Assembly (NCBI RefSeq): GCF_003569765.1
Contig: NZ_QXMG01000017.1
Location: 31,057-95,056, forward strand
DNA: 64,000 nucleotides
Source: Caldimonas tepidiphila
GTDB lineage: Bacteria > Pseudomonadota > Gammaproteobacteria > Burkholderiales > Burkholderiaceae_C
Reading direction: 5' to 3'
This document shows, piece after piece, positions 35,738-43,296 of this stretch. The notes beneath the pieces were generated by a model. It had not been told where the DNA came from. It ran no database searches and saw nothing but the letters and a program-made list of their open reading frames with translations. How positions within the stretch are numbered: position 1 is the stretch's first letter; every line of letters begins with the position of its first letter. Position numbers and translations under genes: made by a program.

Positions 35738-36700
35738 ATGCTTCGCCGCACGCTGCTCGCCGCCACGCTGCTCGCCGCCCCGCTCCTCGCGCTGGCCCAG
35801 TCCTATCCCGACCGGCCCCTGAAGCTCACGGTGGGCTTTCCGCCCGGCACCGGCCCCGACATCGTCGCGCGCGTGCTCGGGCAGAAGATCGAGCAGCTCG
35901 CGAAGCAGTCGGTGGTGGTCGACAACCGCGCCGGCGCTGGCGGCCAGATCGCCGCGCAGACCGTGGCCAAGAGCCCGGCCGACGGCTACTCGCTGCTGCT
36001 CGGCGAGGTCGGCTCGATCAGCATCGCGCCGGCCGCCTACAGCCGCCTGCCCTACGACCCGGCCAAGGAGCTGGTGCCGGTGTCGGAGGTGGTGCGCTCG
36101 GACTTCGTGCTGGTCGTGCCCGCCACCTCGCCCGCGCGCGACGTGAAGGGCTTCGTCGAACACGCCCGCGCGCAGCGCGACCGGCTGAACTTCGCGACCT
36201 TCGGCGCCGGCACGCCCGGCCACTTCGGCGCCGAGGTGTTCGCCGAGCAGGCCGGCTTCAAGGTCGAGCCGGTGCACTACCGCGCCACCGGCGACGCGAT
36301 CACCGCGCTGATCGCGGGCGACATGCACGGGGCCTTCGTCTCGACCGCGCTCGCCGTGCCGCAGCTCAAGAGCGGCAAGATGCGCGCGCTCGCGACCACC
36401 GCGCAGACGCGCTCGCCGCTGCTGCCCGACGTGCCGACCTTCGCCGAGGCCGGCTGGCCGAAGGTGGACTTCTCGGCCTGGTTCGGGGTGTTCGCGCCGG
36501 CCGGCACGCCGGCCGCGGCGCTCGACACGCTCAACCGCCACGTTGTCGCCGCGATGCAGTCGAGCGACGTGAAGCAGAAGCTCCAGGACGCCGGCTTCAC
36601 GGTGCTCGGCAGCTCCCGCGCCGACGCCGAGCGGATGGTGAAGGCGGAGGCGCCGCGCTGGGCCGCGATCGTCAAGGCCAGCGGCTTCCGCGGCGACTGA
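35738..36700 (+). CDS. Bug/TctC-family periplasmic solute receptor
   Basis: This 320-residue exported binding protein has a signal peptide MLRRTLLAATLLAAPLLALA, then the Bug start QSYPDRPLKLTVGFPPGTGPDIVAR and the RAGAGGQIAAQ loop. It follows the LuxR regulator gene closely, so the two probably form one unit. No TctA/TctB gene is adjacent, and the ligand is unknown. Confidence 0.92.
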   Translation: MLRRTLLAATLLAAPLLALAQSYPDRPLKLTVGFPPGTGPDIVARVLGQKIEQLAKQSVVVDNRAGAGGQIAAQTVAKSPADGYSLLLGEVGSISIAPAAYSRLPYDPAKELVPVSEVVRSDFVLVVPATSPARDVKGFVEHARAQRDRLNFATFGAGTPGHFGAEVFAEQAGFKVEPVHYRATGDAITALIAGDMHGAFVSTALAVPQLKSGKMRALATTAQTRSPLLPDVPTFAEAGWPKVDFSAWFGVFAPAGTPAAALDTLNRHVVAAMQSSDVKQKLQDAGFTVLGSSRADAERMVKAEAPRWAAIVKASGFRGD

Positions 36701-36753
36701 AACCTCCCCGAGGGTGCGCCGCCTTCCGCGCGGCGCCGTGACACACTCGGGGG

Positions 36754-37161
36754 ATGAACGCATCCCCCCTGCCCCGCCTGTCCGATGACGAGCTCGAACG
36801 GCTCGCCCTCGAGTCGGCGGCCCGTGCCCCCTGCCCCTCCTGCGCCGGCCTCGCCTGCCGCGGCTGGGAGGCGCTGCCGAGCAGCTTCGACGCCTCCCGG
36901 CTGCGGCCGCTCGGCACGCTGCAGGCCGAAGGCGACGACGAGCCGACGCTCGACGAATACCACCCCGCAGGCACCCGCTTCTGGTCGCCCGACGCACCGA
37001 TCGCCCCCCGGCATTTCCCGTACAACCGCTGCGAAGTCTGGCAGTGCGTGCAATGCGCACGCGCCTTCCTGCGCTACACCGAGTACGGTGGCTACTACGT
37101 CGAGCCGCGCATCCGCGAGCTGGCGCCCGAACTGCTGGTCCGCGAGGCCCCGGGCGCCTGA
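36754..37161 (+). CDS. conserved-looking hypothetical protein with two cysteine pairs
   Basis: This 135-residue cytoplasmic protein carries Cys27/Cys30/Cys35 (CPSCAGLAC) and Cys93/Cys98/Cys101 (CEVWQCVQC), arranged like a split zinc ribbon. The sequence LDEYHPAGTRFWSPDAPIAP between them and YTEYGGYYVEPRIREL after them are well structured, which argues for a real gene. I cannot name a function. It may share a transcript with the Bug gene 53 bases upstream. Confidence 0.75.
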   Translation: MNASPLPRLSDDELERLALESAARAPCPSCAGLACRGWEALPSSFDASRLRPLGTLQAEGDDEPTLDEYHPAGTRFWSPDAPIAPRHFPYNRCEVWQCVQCARAFLRYTEYGGYYVEPRIRELAPELLVREAPGA

Positions 37162-37555
37162 GCAGCTGCCGTGCCGCAGGCGCACCACGCCGGTGCCCGG
37201 TGCGCGTCTTCACGGCAATATCGTGCGGAGATGCAGCAGCGGGTGTTTTTCCCCGCGGGACAAGGACTTGCCCTGCTTGCGCCCAAGTTGTCCACAAGCT
37301 TGCCCACCACTTCGGTGGATAACTCGGTCTGCGCGGGGATGACCGTCCCCCCCTGTCCGCGGGGAGCCGGCTCCCTGCTCGCGCAGCGCGCGCCGCTTCG
37401 CGTTCGGGAGGCACCGCAGGGGCGCGTCGATCCCCGGGGACGCGGGCGGGAGCTCCCGGTGGCCCCGCTCGCCTGGCACGATCCGGCCTTTCCCGGGTCC
37501 GCAGGCAGCGCCGCGCACCCACAATCGGGCGATTCCCGCGACGAGGAGAACGACG
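37162..37555. other. 394-base intergenic region with DnaA-box-like sites
   Basis: No gene is recognised. The middle (37230-37330) is AT-richer and carries two DnaA-box-like 9-mers in opposite orientation, listed separately, with a small CCACC/GGTGG hairpin between them. The right half is GC-rich and holds the promoter of the AhpD-like gene. Confidence 0.5.
37288..37322. promoter_or_regulatory. pair of DnaA-box-like sites
   Basis: TTGTCCACA at 37288-37296 and GGTGGATAA at 37314-37322 each differ from TTATCCACA (or its complement) by one base. They face each other 17 bases apart. They could bind DnaA for gene control or titration; chance is possible. Confidence 0.35.
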
Positions 37556-38161
37556 ATGGAGACCCCGAAGGCCGGCGACGCCGCGCAGCGCCCGCTCGCC
37601 CGCTTCCCGCTGCCTGCGCTGCAGGACCTGCCCGCGGACATCCGCGAGCGCATCCTCGCGGTGCAGGAGAAGTCCGGCTTCGTGCCGAACGTGTTCCTGC
37701 TGCTCGCGCGCCGGCCCGACGAGTTCCGCGCCTTCTTCGCCTACCACCATGCGCTGATGGAGAAGGAAGGCGGGCTGACGAAGGCCGAGCGCGAGATGAT
37801 CGTCGTTGCCACCTCCGCGGCCAACGGCTGCCTGTACTGCGTGGTCGCGCACGGCGCGATCCTGCGCATCCGCGCGAAGAACCCGCGCCTGGCCGACCAG
37901 CTCGCCACCAACCTCCGCCGCGCCGAGATCACGCCGCGCCAGCGCGCGATGCTCGACTTCGCGCTGAAGCTCGCGCAGCGCCCCGCCGAGGTGGACGAGG
38001 CCGAGCTCGCGGCCCTGCGCGCGCAGGGCTTCGGCGACGAGGAGATCTGGGACATCGGCGCGATCACCGCCTTCTTCGCGATGAGCAACCGGCTCGCGAA
38101 CCTGACGGGCCTCGCGCCGAACGAGGAGTTCTACCTGCTCGGGCGGCTGCCGAAGGCCTGA
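37556..38161 (+). CDS. AhpD-like carboxymuconolactone-decarboxylase family protein (peroxidase-related)
   Basis: This 201-residue all-helical protein has the AhpD-type redox motif Cys92-x-x-Cys95 followed by His99 in NGCLYCVVAHGAI. KAEREMIVVATSAAN before it and MLDFALKLAQRPAEVDEA after it match the uncharacterised peroxidase-related group. It probably reduces peroxides or acts as a disulfide relay. ACGAGGAGAACGACG precedes the ATG. It is convergent with the hybrid kinase gene (7-base gap). Confidence 0.88.
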   Translation: METPKAGDAAQRPLARFPLPALQDLPADIRERILAVQEKSGFVPNVFLLLARRPDEFRAFFAYHHALMEKEGGLTKAEREMIVVATSAANGCLYCVVAHGAILRIRAKNPRLADQLATNLRRAEITPRQRAMLDFALKLAQRPAEVDEAELAALRAQGFGDEEIWDIGAITAFFAMSNRLANLTGLAPNEEFYLLGRLPKA

Positions 38162-38168
38162 GCCCGCC

Positions 38169-40667
38169 TCAGGGCTCGCTCGCAGGCAGGGCCTGCGTGG
38201 CGAGCGGGCCGGGCGCGGGTGCCTGCGCCAGCAGCCGCATCAGCGCGTCGATGTCCACGGGTTTGGTCAGGTGCGCGTCGAATCCCGCCTCGCGCGAGCG
38301 CCGCATGTCCTCCTGCTGGCCCCAGCCGGTCTGCGCGACGAGCCGCGCCGAGCGGCCCCAGTCGCTCGCGCGGATGCGCCGGGCGACCTCGTAGCCGTTG
38401 AGCCGGGGCATGCCGATGTCGACCAGCAGCATCGTCGGCCGCAGCCGCTCGGCCATCTGCAGCGCCTGCTGCCCGTCGTAGGCGACATGCACCTCGTGGC
38501 CGGAGAGCTGCAGCAGCAGCGCCATGCTCTCGGCGGAGTCGACGTTGTCGTCGGCCACCAGGATGCGGTGAGCCGATGCCGGCGCCGCCATTGCGCCCGG
38601 CTGCGCGGTCCGTGTTGCGGAAGGCGGCTCCGCGAGCGGCAGCCGCACGAGGAATTCGCTGCCCAGCTCGCTGCCCGCGCTGCGCGCCTCGACCGTGCCG
38701 CCGTGCATGCGCACCAGCCGCTCCACCAGCGTCAGGCCGATGCCCAGGCCGCTACGCGCGCGCTCGATCGAGCGGTCGACCTGGTAGAACAGCTCGAAGA
38801 GCCGCCCGATGCTCGCCAGCGGGATGCCGATGCCGTTGTCGCGCACGCTCACTTCCACGCAGGTGCCGTCGACGCGGGCCGACAGCACGATGCGCCCGCC
38901 CGCCGGGGTGTACTTCGCGGCGTTGTCCAGCAGGTTCTGGAACACCTGCACCAGCCGCACCGGGTCGCCCTCGAGCGGCAGCTCCTCCGCGGGCAGGTGG
39001 ACCGTCAGCGCGTGCCGGTGGCTCTCGATCAGCGCCAGGCTGCCCTCGAGCGCGCCGTCGACGATCTCGCGCAACGTGACGCCCTGGCAGCGCAGCTCGA
39101 GCTTGCCGCGGGTGATGCGGCTGACGTCGAGCAGGTCGTCGATCAGCCGTGCGAGATGACTCACCTGCCGCTCGACGACCGCGCCGGTGCGCTGCAGCAG
39201 CGCCGGGTCGCCGGCCTCCATGCGCAGCAGCTGCGCCGCGTTGCGCAGCGGCCCGAGCGGGTTGCGCAACTCGTGCGCGAGCGTGGCGAGGAACTCGTCC
39301 TTGCGCCGGTCGGCCTCGGCGAGCTCCTCGGCGATGCGGCGCAGCGCCGCCTCCTGCGCCTTGCGGGCGGTGATGTCCTGCACGGTGCCGAAACCGGACA
39401 GGAACTGCCCCTCGGGGCCGAACTCGAGCTCGGCCCGCTCGCTGACCCATTTCACCTCGCTGCCGACGACGATGCGGTGCTCCACCTCGTAGGGCCCGCC
39501 GCTGGCGAGCGCCGCCTGCCAGTGCTCGTCGATCATCGCCCGGTCCTCCGGGTGCACGGCAGCCAGGAAACGCTCGTAATCGACCTCCGTGCCCAGGGGC
39601 AGGCCGAAGATGCGGTAGACCTCGGTGGTCCAGTAGAGCCGGCCGCTCGGCGCATAGAAGCGCCAGCTGCCGATGCTCGCCACCGCCTGGGCCCGCTCCA
39701 GGTCGTCGGCGGTCTCCCGCAGCGCCCGCTCGATGCGCTTGCGCCCGGTGATGTCGGCGCTGGTGCCGACGCACATCCGCCGGCTGCCGCTGCCGGGCTG
39801 CAGGAAGACCTTGGCCTCGACCGACAGCCAGCGCACGCCGCCGTCGGGCCGCAGCACCCGGTACTCGATGCCGCGCAGCTGTGCACCGGGCGCCATGCGC
39901 TCGACCGCGGCGACCTCGGCCTCGAGCCGGGGCGCATCGAGCGGGTGCACGCGGGCGAGCTGCTCTTGCAGGCTCACTGACGCGACGTCGAAGCCGAAAT
40001 GCAGCCGCGCGCGCTCGTCCATGTGGAACTCGCCGGTCTCCAGGTCGCGCCACCAGGTGCCGAGCCGCCCGGCGTCGAGCGCGACGCGCAACTGCGCCTC
40101 GCGCCGTGCCAGCGCCCGCTCGGCGCCGGCCCGCTCCCACTCGAGCGCGACCCACTCGCACAGCGAGCGGATGAACCCGGCCTCGTCCTCGGCGAACGCG
40201 CCGCCATGGCGGCGACCGAGCGCGAAGGTGCCGGTCACGCGTCCTTCGGCGTCCTCGAGCGCATGGCAGGCCCAGCCCTGCAGCAGGCCCCCGGGACCGA
40301 GCAGGCCGAGCCCGGCCAGCGCCGCCTGCTGCGCGTCCACGAGCGCCTGCGCGCCGCGGGCGCTGCCGCTGTCCAGCCGCCGCAGTCCCCCGGCGAGCGC
40401 CGGCGGCACGCCGACGGCGGCCACCTGCTCGAGCCGTCCCGACGCCGGCTCGTGACGGTAGTGCAGGCAGAGATCGACGCCGAGCGGCTCGGCCAGCCGC
40501 TCGAGGATCCCGAGCGCACTCGCGGCCTCGTCGGGCGCGGCGCGCAGCAGGCGGCGGCCGACATCGAGCAGCAGCGCCTGCAGTCCGGCAGCGCGCGAAA
40601 GCCCCCGGCCCGGGCCCCCCTCCCCCTTGGCGATCGGCTCGGCCGGCTCACGGTGCTCAGCGATCAT
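38169..40667 (-). CDS. hybrid sensor histidine kinase (GAF-PAS-PAS-HisKA-HATPase-REC)
   Basis: This is an 832-residue cytoplasmic sensor. It has GAF (about 30-185), PAS (195-310), PAS (325-440), the phosphoacceptor His465 in FLATLAHELRNPLGPLRN, HATPase with the N box QNLLDNAAKYTP and G boxes around VRDNGIGIP and GLGIGLTLV (570-680), and a receiver domain (702-820) with phospho-acceptor Asp750 (MLLVDIGMP). There are no membrane segments. Its GAF-PAS-PAS part is closely related to that of the GGDEF-EAL protein at 49805. No output regulator gene is adjacent. Confidence 0.93.
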   Translation of the reverse strand: MIAEHREPAEPIAKGEGGPGRGLSRAAGLQALLLDVGRRLLRAAPDEAASALGILERLAEPLGVDLCLHYRHEPASGRLEQVAAVGVPPALAGGLRRLDSGSARGAQALVDAQQAALAGLGLLGPGGLLQGWACHALEDAEGRVTGTFALGRRHGGAFAEDEAGFIRSLCEWVALEWERAGAERALARREAQLRVALDAGRLGTWWRDLETGEFHMDERARLHFGFDVASVSLQEQLARVHPLDAPRLEAEVAAVERMAPGAQLRGIEYRVLRPDGGVRWLSVEAKVFLQPGSGSRRMCVGTSADITGRKRIERALRETADDLERAQAVASIGSWRFYAPSGRLYWTTEVYRIFGLPLGTEVDYERFLAAVHPEDRAMIDEHWQAALASGGPYEVEHRIVVGSEVKWVSERAELEFGPEGQFLSGFGTVQDITARKAQEAALRRIAEELAEADRRKDEFLATLAHELRNPLGPLRNAAQLLRMEAGDPALLQRTGAVVERQVSHLARLIDDLLDVSRITRGKLELRCQGVTLREIVDGALEGSLALIESHRHALTVHLPAEELPLEGDPVRLVQVFQNLLDNAAKYTPAGGRIVLSARVDGTCVEVSVRDNGIGIPLASIGRLFELFYQVDRSIERARSGLGIGLTLVERLVRMHGGTVEARSAGSELGSEFLVRLPLAEPPSATRTAQPGAMAAPASAHRILVADDNVDSAESMALLLQLSGHEVHVAYDGQQALQMAERLRPTMLLVDIGMPRLNGYEVARRIRASDWGRSARLVAQTGWGQQEDMRRSREAGFDAHLTKPVDIDALMRLLAQAPAPGPLATQALPASEP

Positions 40668-40682
40668 GCACTCTGTCCTGAC

Positions 40683-40715
40683 GGTTAGAAATGTTTCCAG
40701 AAGAAAACTCTAACC
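40683..40715. promoter_or_regulatory. inverted repeat GGTTAGA-N19-TCTAACC before the hybrid kinase
   Basis: Perfect 7-base arms lie 16 to 48 bases upstream of the kinase start in an AT-rich promoter segment. They are placed like an operator covering the promoter. The binding protein is unknown. Confidence 0.45.
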
Positions 40716-40801
40716 TGCACGACGCATTCCCGCCATCGGGATGCTGCGCTGCAATCGTGGCGCCCTGCGCGGGGCCGCGGCGAAACGGCCTGCCGCCGGG
40801 T

Positions 40802-41704
40802 TCAGAAGGGCAGGCTCAGCCGCGCCGTCAGCCCCGCATGGCGGTAGCCGTCGGCGCTGGCGGACGAGGAGGCGGCGGCGTTGGTGGCCTGCAGCGCGAC
40901 GCGCCAGCTCACGCGGCTCGTGTGCGGCGAGGCCAGTCCGACCGAGTAGCCCCAGAGCGGCTTCGAGCTGAGCTCGGTGCGCTGCCGCCCCGCGTCCGCC
41001 TCGGCCGAGAACACCACCGAGGGTCCGAGCCGCAGGCGCGAGGACAGCCCGAGCGAGGCCTCGTGCAGGCGATCGGGCGAGAAGTACTCGGGCCGGTAGG
41101 GATCGGAGTTCCAGTGGTTGCGGGTCTTGAGGTAGAGATGCAGGCCGCCGTCCCCGGCGAGCGCGCGGGTCCAGCGCGTGCGCAACTGCCGCCGGGTGTT
41201 GTCGTTCGAGAAGCGCGCCACGCCGGCCGCCACGCCGACCTCGAAGCGCGGGCCGAAGCGGTGCTCGCCGACGAGCGCGAGATGATCGAAAGTGATGCCG
41301 CGCTCGATGCTTCTGACCGCGCCGACGTGGCTGCGCTCCGCGCTCACGCCGAGCGCGCTGCCCTCCGATACCTGCCACAGGTAGTCGAGGGCCCCGACGC
41401 CATGCGTGCGGCCCTCGAGATCGAGGACGCCGGCGCTCGCGCGCAGCCGGGAGCGCTCGCCGCGCCGCTCGAGGACGCCCGCGAGCAGCCGCCCGTCGGC
41501 GCGCCAGCCCGGGGCCTCGTAGCGGAGGGCGCCGACGCGCAGGCCGAAGCCGCTGTCCGCGGCCCGCCACTCGAGCGCTTGCATGCGCTCGGAGAAGTCG
41601 TCCGAGTCGCGGGTGACGCGTAACTCGGCGTCGAGCGTCGCGTGCGCCGCGCCGCAGAGCCCGAGCAGCAGCGCGCCGGTGCGGAAGTGCCTGTTTCGCG
41701 TCAT
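40802..41704 (-). CDS. outer-membrane beta-barrel protein (YaiO-like)
   Basis: This 300-residue protein has a signal peptide (MTRNRHFRTGALLLGLCGAAHA) followed by alternating amphipathic strands, many ending in aromatic residues, and a C-terminal LTARLSLPF that fits the outer-membrane insertion signal. The pattern resembles YaiO-type barrels found with polysaccharide synthesis genes. Its start overlaps the stop of the GT2 synthase (ATGA, 41701-41704), so it probably serves export or secretion of that product. Confidence 0.8.
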   Translation of the reverse strand: MTRNRHFRTGALLLGLCGAAHATLDAELRVTRDSDDFSERMQALEWRAADSGFGLRVGALRYEAPGWRADGRLLAGVLERRGERSRLRASAGVLDLEGRTHGVGALDYLWQVSEGSALGVSAERSHVGAVRSIERGITFDHLALVGEHRFGPRFEVGVAAGVARFSNDNTRRQLRTRWTRALAGDGGLHLYLKTRNHWNSDPYRPEYFSPDRLHEASLGLSSRLRLGPSVVFSAEADAGRQRTELSSKPLWGYSVGLASPHTSRVSWRVALQATNAAASSSASADGYRHAGLTARLSLPF

Positions 41705-43098
41705 TTGGTGCCCCAGCGCTTGCGACGGTTGAGGATCTCCTCCATGTAGCCCACCACGCAGGCCGGCTGCAGCACGAGGCTGTAGAACAGCGCGTAGAAG
41801 ACGAAGCCGACGCGGTTGCGCCGCACCTTGAGCCCCTGCTGCTCGAACATGCGCGACTGGACCCGGTACATCACTGCGTTGACCACCATCGCCAGCGGCA
41901 GCACCAGCAGCGTCATCGGCCCGGCGATCCAGTAGATGCCGAAGCAGGCGAGCAGCAGCCCCGGCAGGAATGCGAAGGTGTAGACGAGGTCGAGGTAGGG
42001 AAAGAACAGGTTCCACCAGATGAACATGGTCCGCATCTCGAGCCGGAACAGCAGCCGCCAGTGCGCCTTGAAGGCCTCGATCAGTCCGCGCGACCAGCGC
42101 TGGCGCTGGCGGATGAACTGGCGCCAGGTGTCCGGCGCATTGGTGAACAGGCAGGCGTTCTCGGCATAGCCGACGCGGTGGCCCTGCTCGAGGATCCTCC
42201 AGGTCAGCACGATGTCCTCGCCGACCGTCTCCGGCCAGCCACCGAGTCGGCGCAACAGCTCGGTCTCGTACAGCGAGAAGGCGCCCTGCGCGACGAGCGT
42301 GCCGTGGTAGAGGCTCTGCACGCGCTTGATCGCCGCGATGCCGTGGAAGTAGTCCCACTCCTGCGCGCGCGTCAGCAGCTTGCTGCGCGAGTTGCGCACC
42401 AGCACCGCACCGGCCACCGCCTTGGTCGAGCCGGGGTCGCTCAGGTAGCGGCCCACAAGGTTGCGCAGCGCGTTGCGGTAGAGGCAGGAGTCGCCGTCGA
42501 CGGTGAGCGTGAGGCGAAAGCGCGCCCGCTCGAGGCCTAGGTTGAGCGCGCGCGCCTTGCCGCCGTTGCGCTCGAGGTTCAGCACCTCCAGCCACGGGTA
42601 GTCCAGCGCCGCGAGCCGCGCGGCGGTGGCGTCGGTGGAGCCGTCGTTGATCACGACGACCTGCAGCGCGCCCGGGTAGTTCTGCCGCGCGATGCTCTCC
42701 ACCGTGGAGGCGATGCTGTCCTGCTCGTTGTAGGCGGCCACGAGGATCGTGAGGCCCGGCAGCGACTGGGCCGTCGATCTCAGGCCCGGGCGGCGGTCGA
42801 GCGCGAGGCTGACGATCAGGAAGGCGTTCATGAAGCCCGGCATCACCGCGATGCCGAAGATCACGATGTGAGCGAGCACCGGTCCCGTGACGCCCGACAG
42901 CTCCTCGATCCAGAGCCGGGCGCCGAGCAGCGCGAAGGCGGCCCACAGCAGGCCGGCCGTCGTGGCGATGCCGAACTTCCAGCGCACGGGGAGATAGAGG
43001 CCGGAGCGCTGCTCGCCGATCACTCCCGGCGGTGCAGCAGGCGCCTGCGCGACGAAGGGCTGCACATTCCGGCCCACGAACTCGCTCAAGCGTCGCAC
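41701..43098 (-). CDS. membrane glycosyltransferase family 2 (PgaC/NodC-like processive synthase)
   Basis: This 465-residue inner-membrane GT2 enzyme has two N-terminal membrane helices (about 40-100) and a catalytic domain with the first Asp in VVVINDGSTDATA, TVDGDS, the base GEDIVLTWRI and the processivity motif QRQRW, then several C-terminal helices. This architecture belongs to beta-glycan synthases such as PgaC, NodC and hyaluronan synthase. The product is unknown. The start is GTG. It forms a two-gene unit with the outer-membrane barrel; no PgaB-type deacetylase is nearby. Confidence 0.9.
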   Translation of the reverse strand: MRRLSEFVGRNVQPFVAQAPAAPPGVIGEQRSGLYLPVRWKFGIATTAGLLWAAFALLGARLWIEELSGVTGPVLAHIVIFGIAVMPGFMNAFLIVSLALDRRPGLRSTAQSLPGLTILVAAYNEQDSIASTVESIARQNYPGALQVVVINDGSTDATAARLAALDYPWLEVLNLERNGGKARALNLGLERARFRLTLTVDGDSCLYRNALRNLVGRYLSDPGSTKAVAGAVLVRNSRSKLLTRAQEWDYFHGIAAIKRVQSLYHGTLVAQGAFSLYETELLRRLGGWPETVGEDIVLTWRILEQGHRVGYAENACLFTNAPDTWRQFIRQRQRWSRGLIEAFKAHWRLLFRLEMRTMFIWWNLFFPYLDLVYTFAFLPGLLLACFGIYWIAGPMTLLVLPLAMVVNAVMYRVQSRMFEQQGLKVRRNRVGFVFYALFYSLVLQPACVVGYMEEILNRRKRWGTK

Positions 43099-43296
43099 TT
43101 GTGTCCACCCGTACGGAAGTTGTACCAGTGGAAACAGTGTAAGAACTTGAAATGAGAAACGGGCGGCAGCACCCCCCGCGGATGCGGGCGTCTCGCGACC
43201 CCCATCCGGGGGGCACGGGTACGCGAATGTGACGCCCTGCCCGCGAAGCGGGCCGGGTCCTTGCCCGGACGGGCAGGGAGGACGGCGCCGCCGGGC

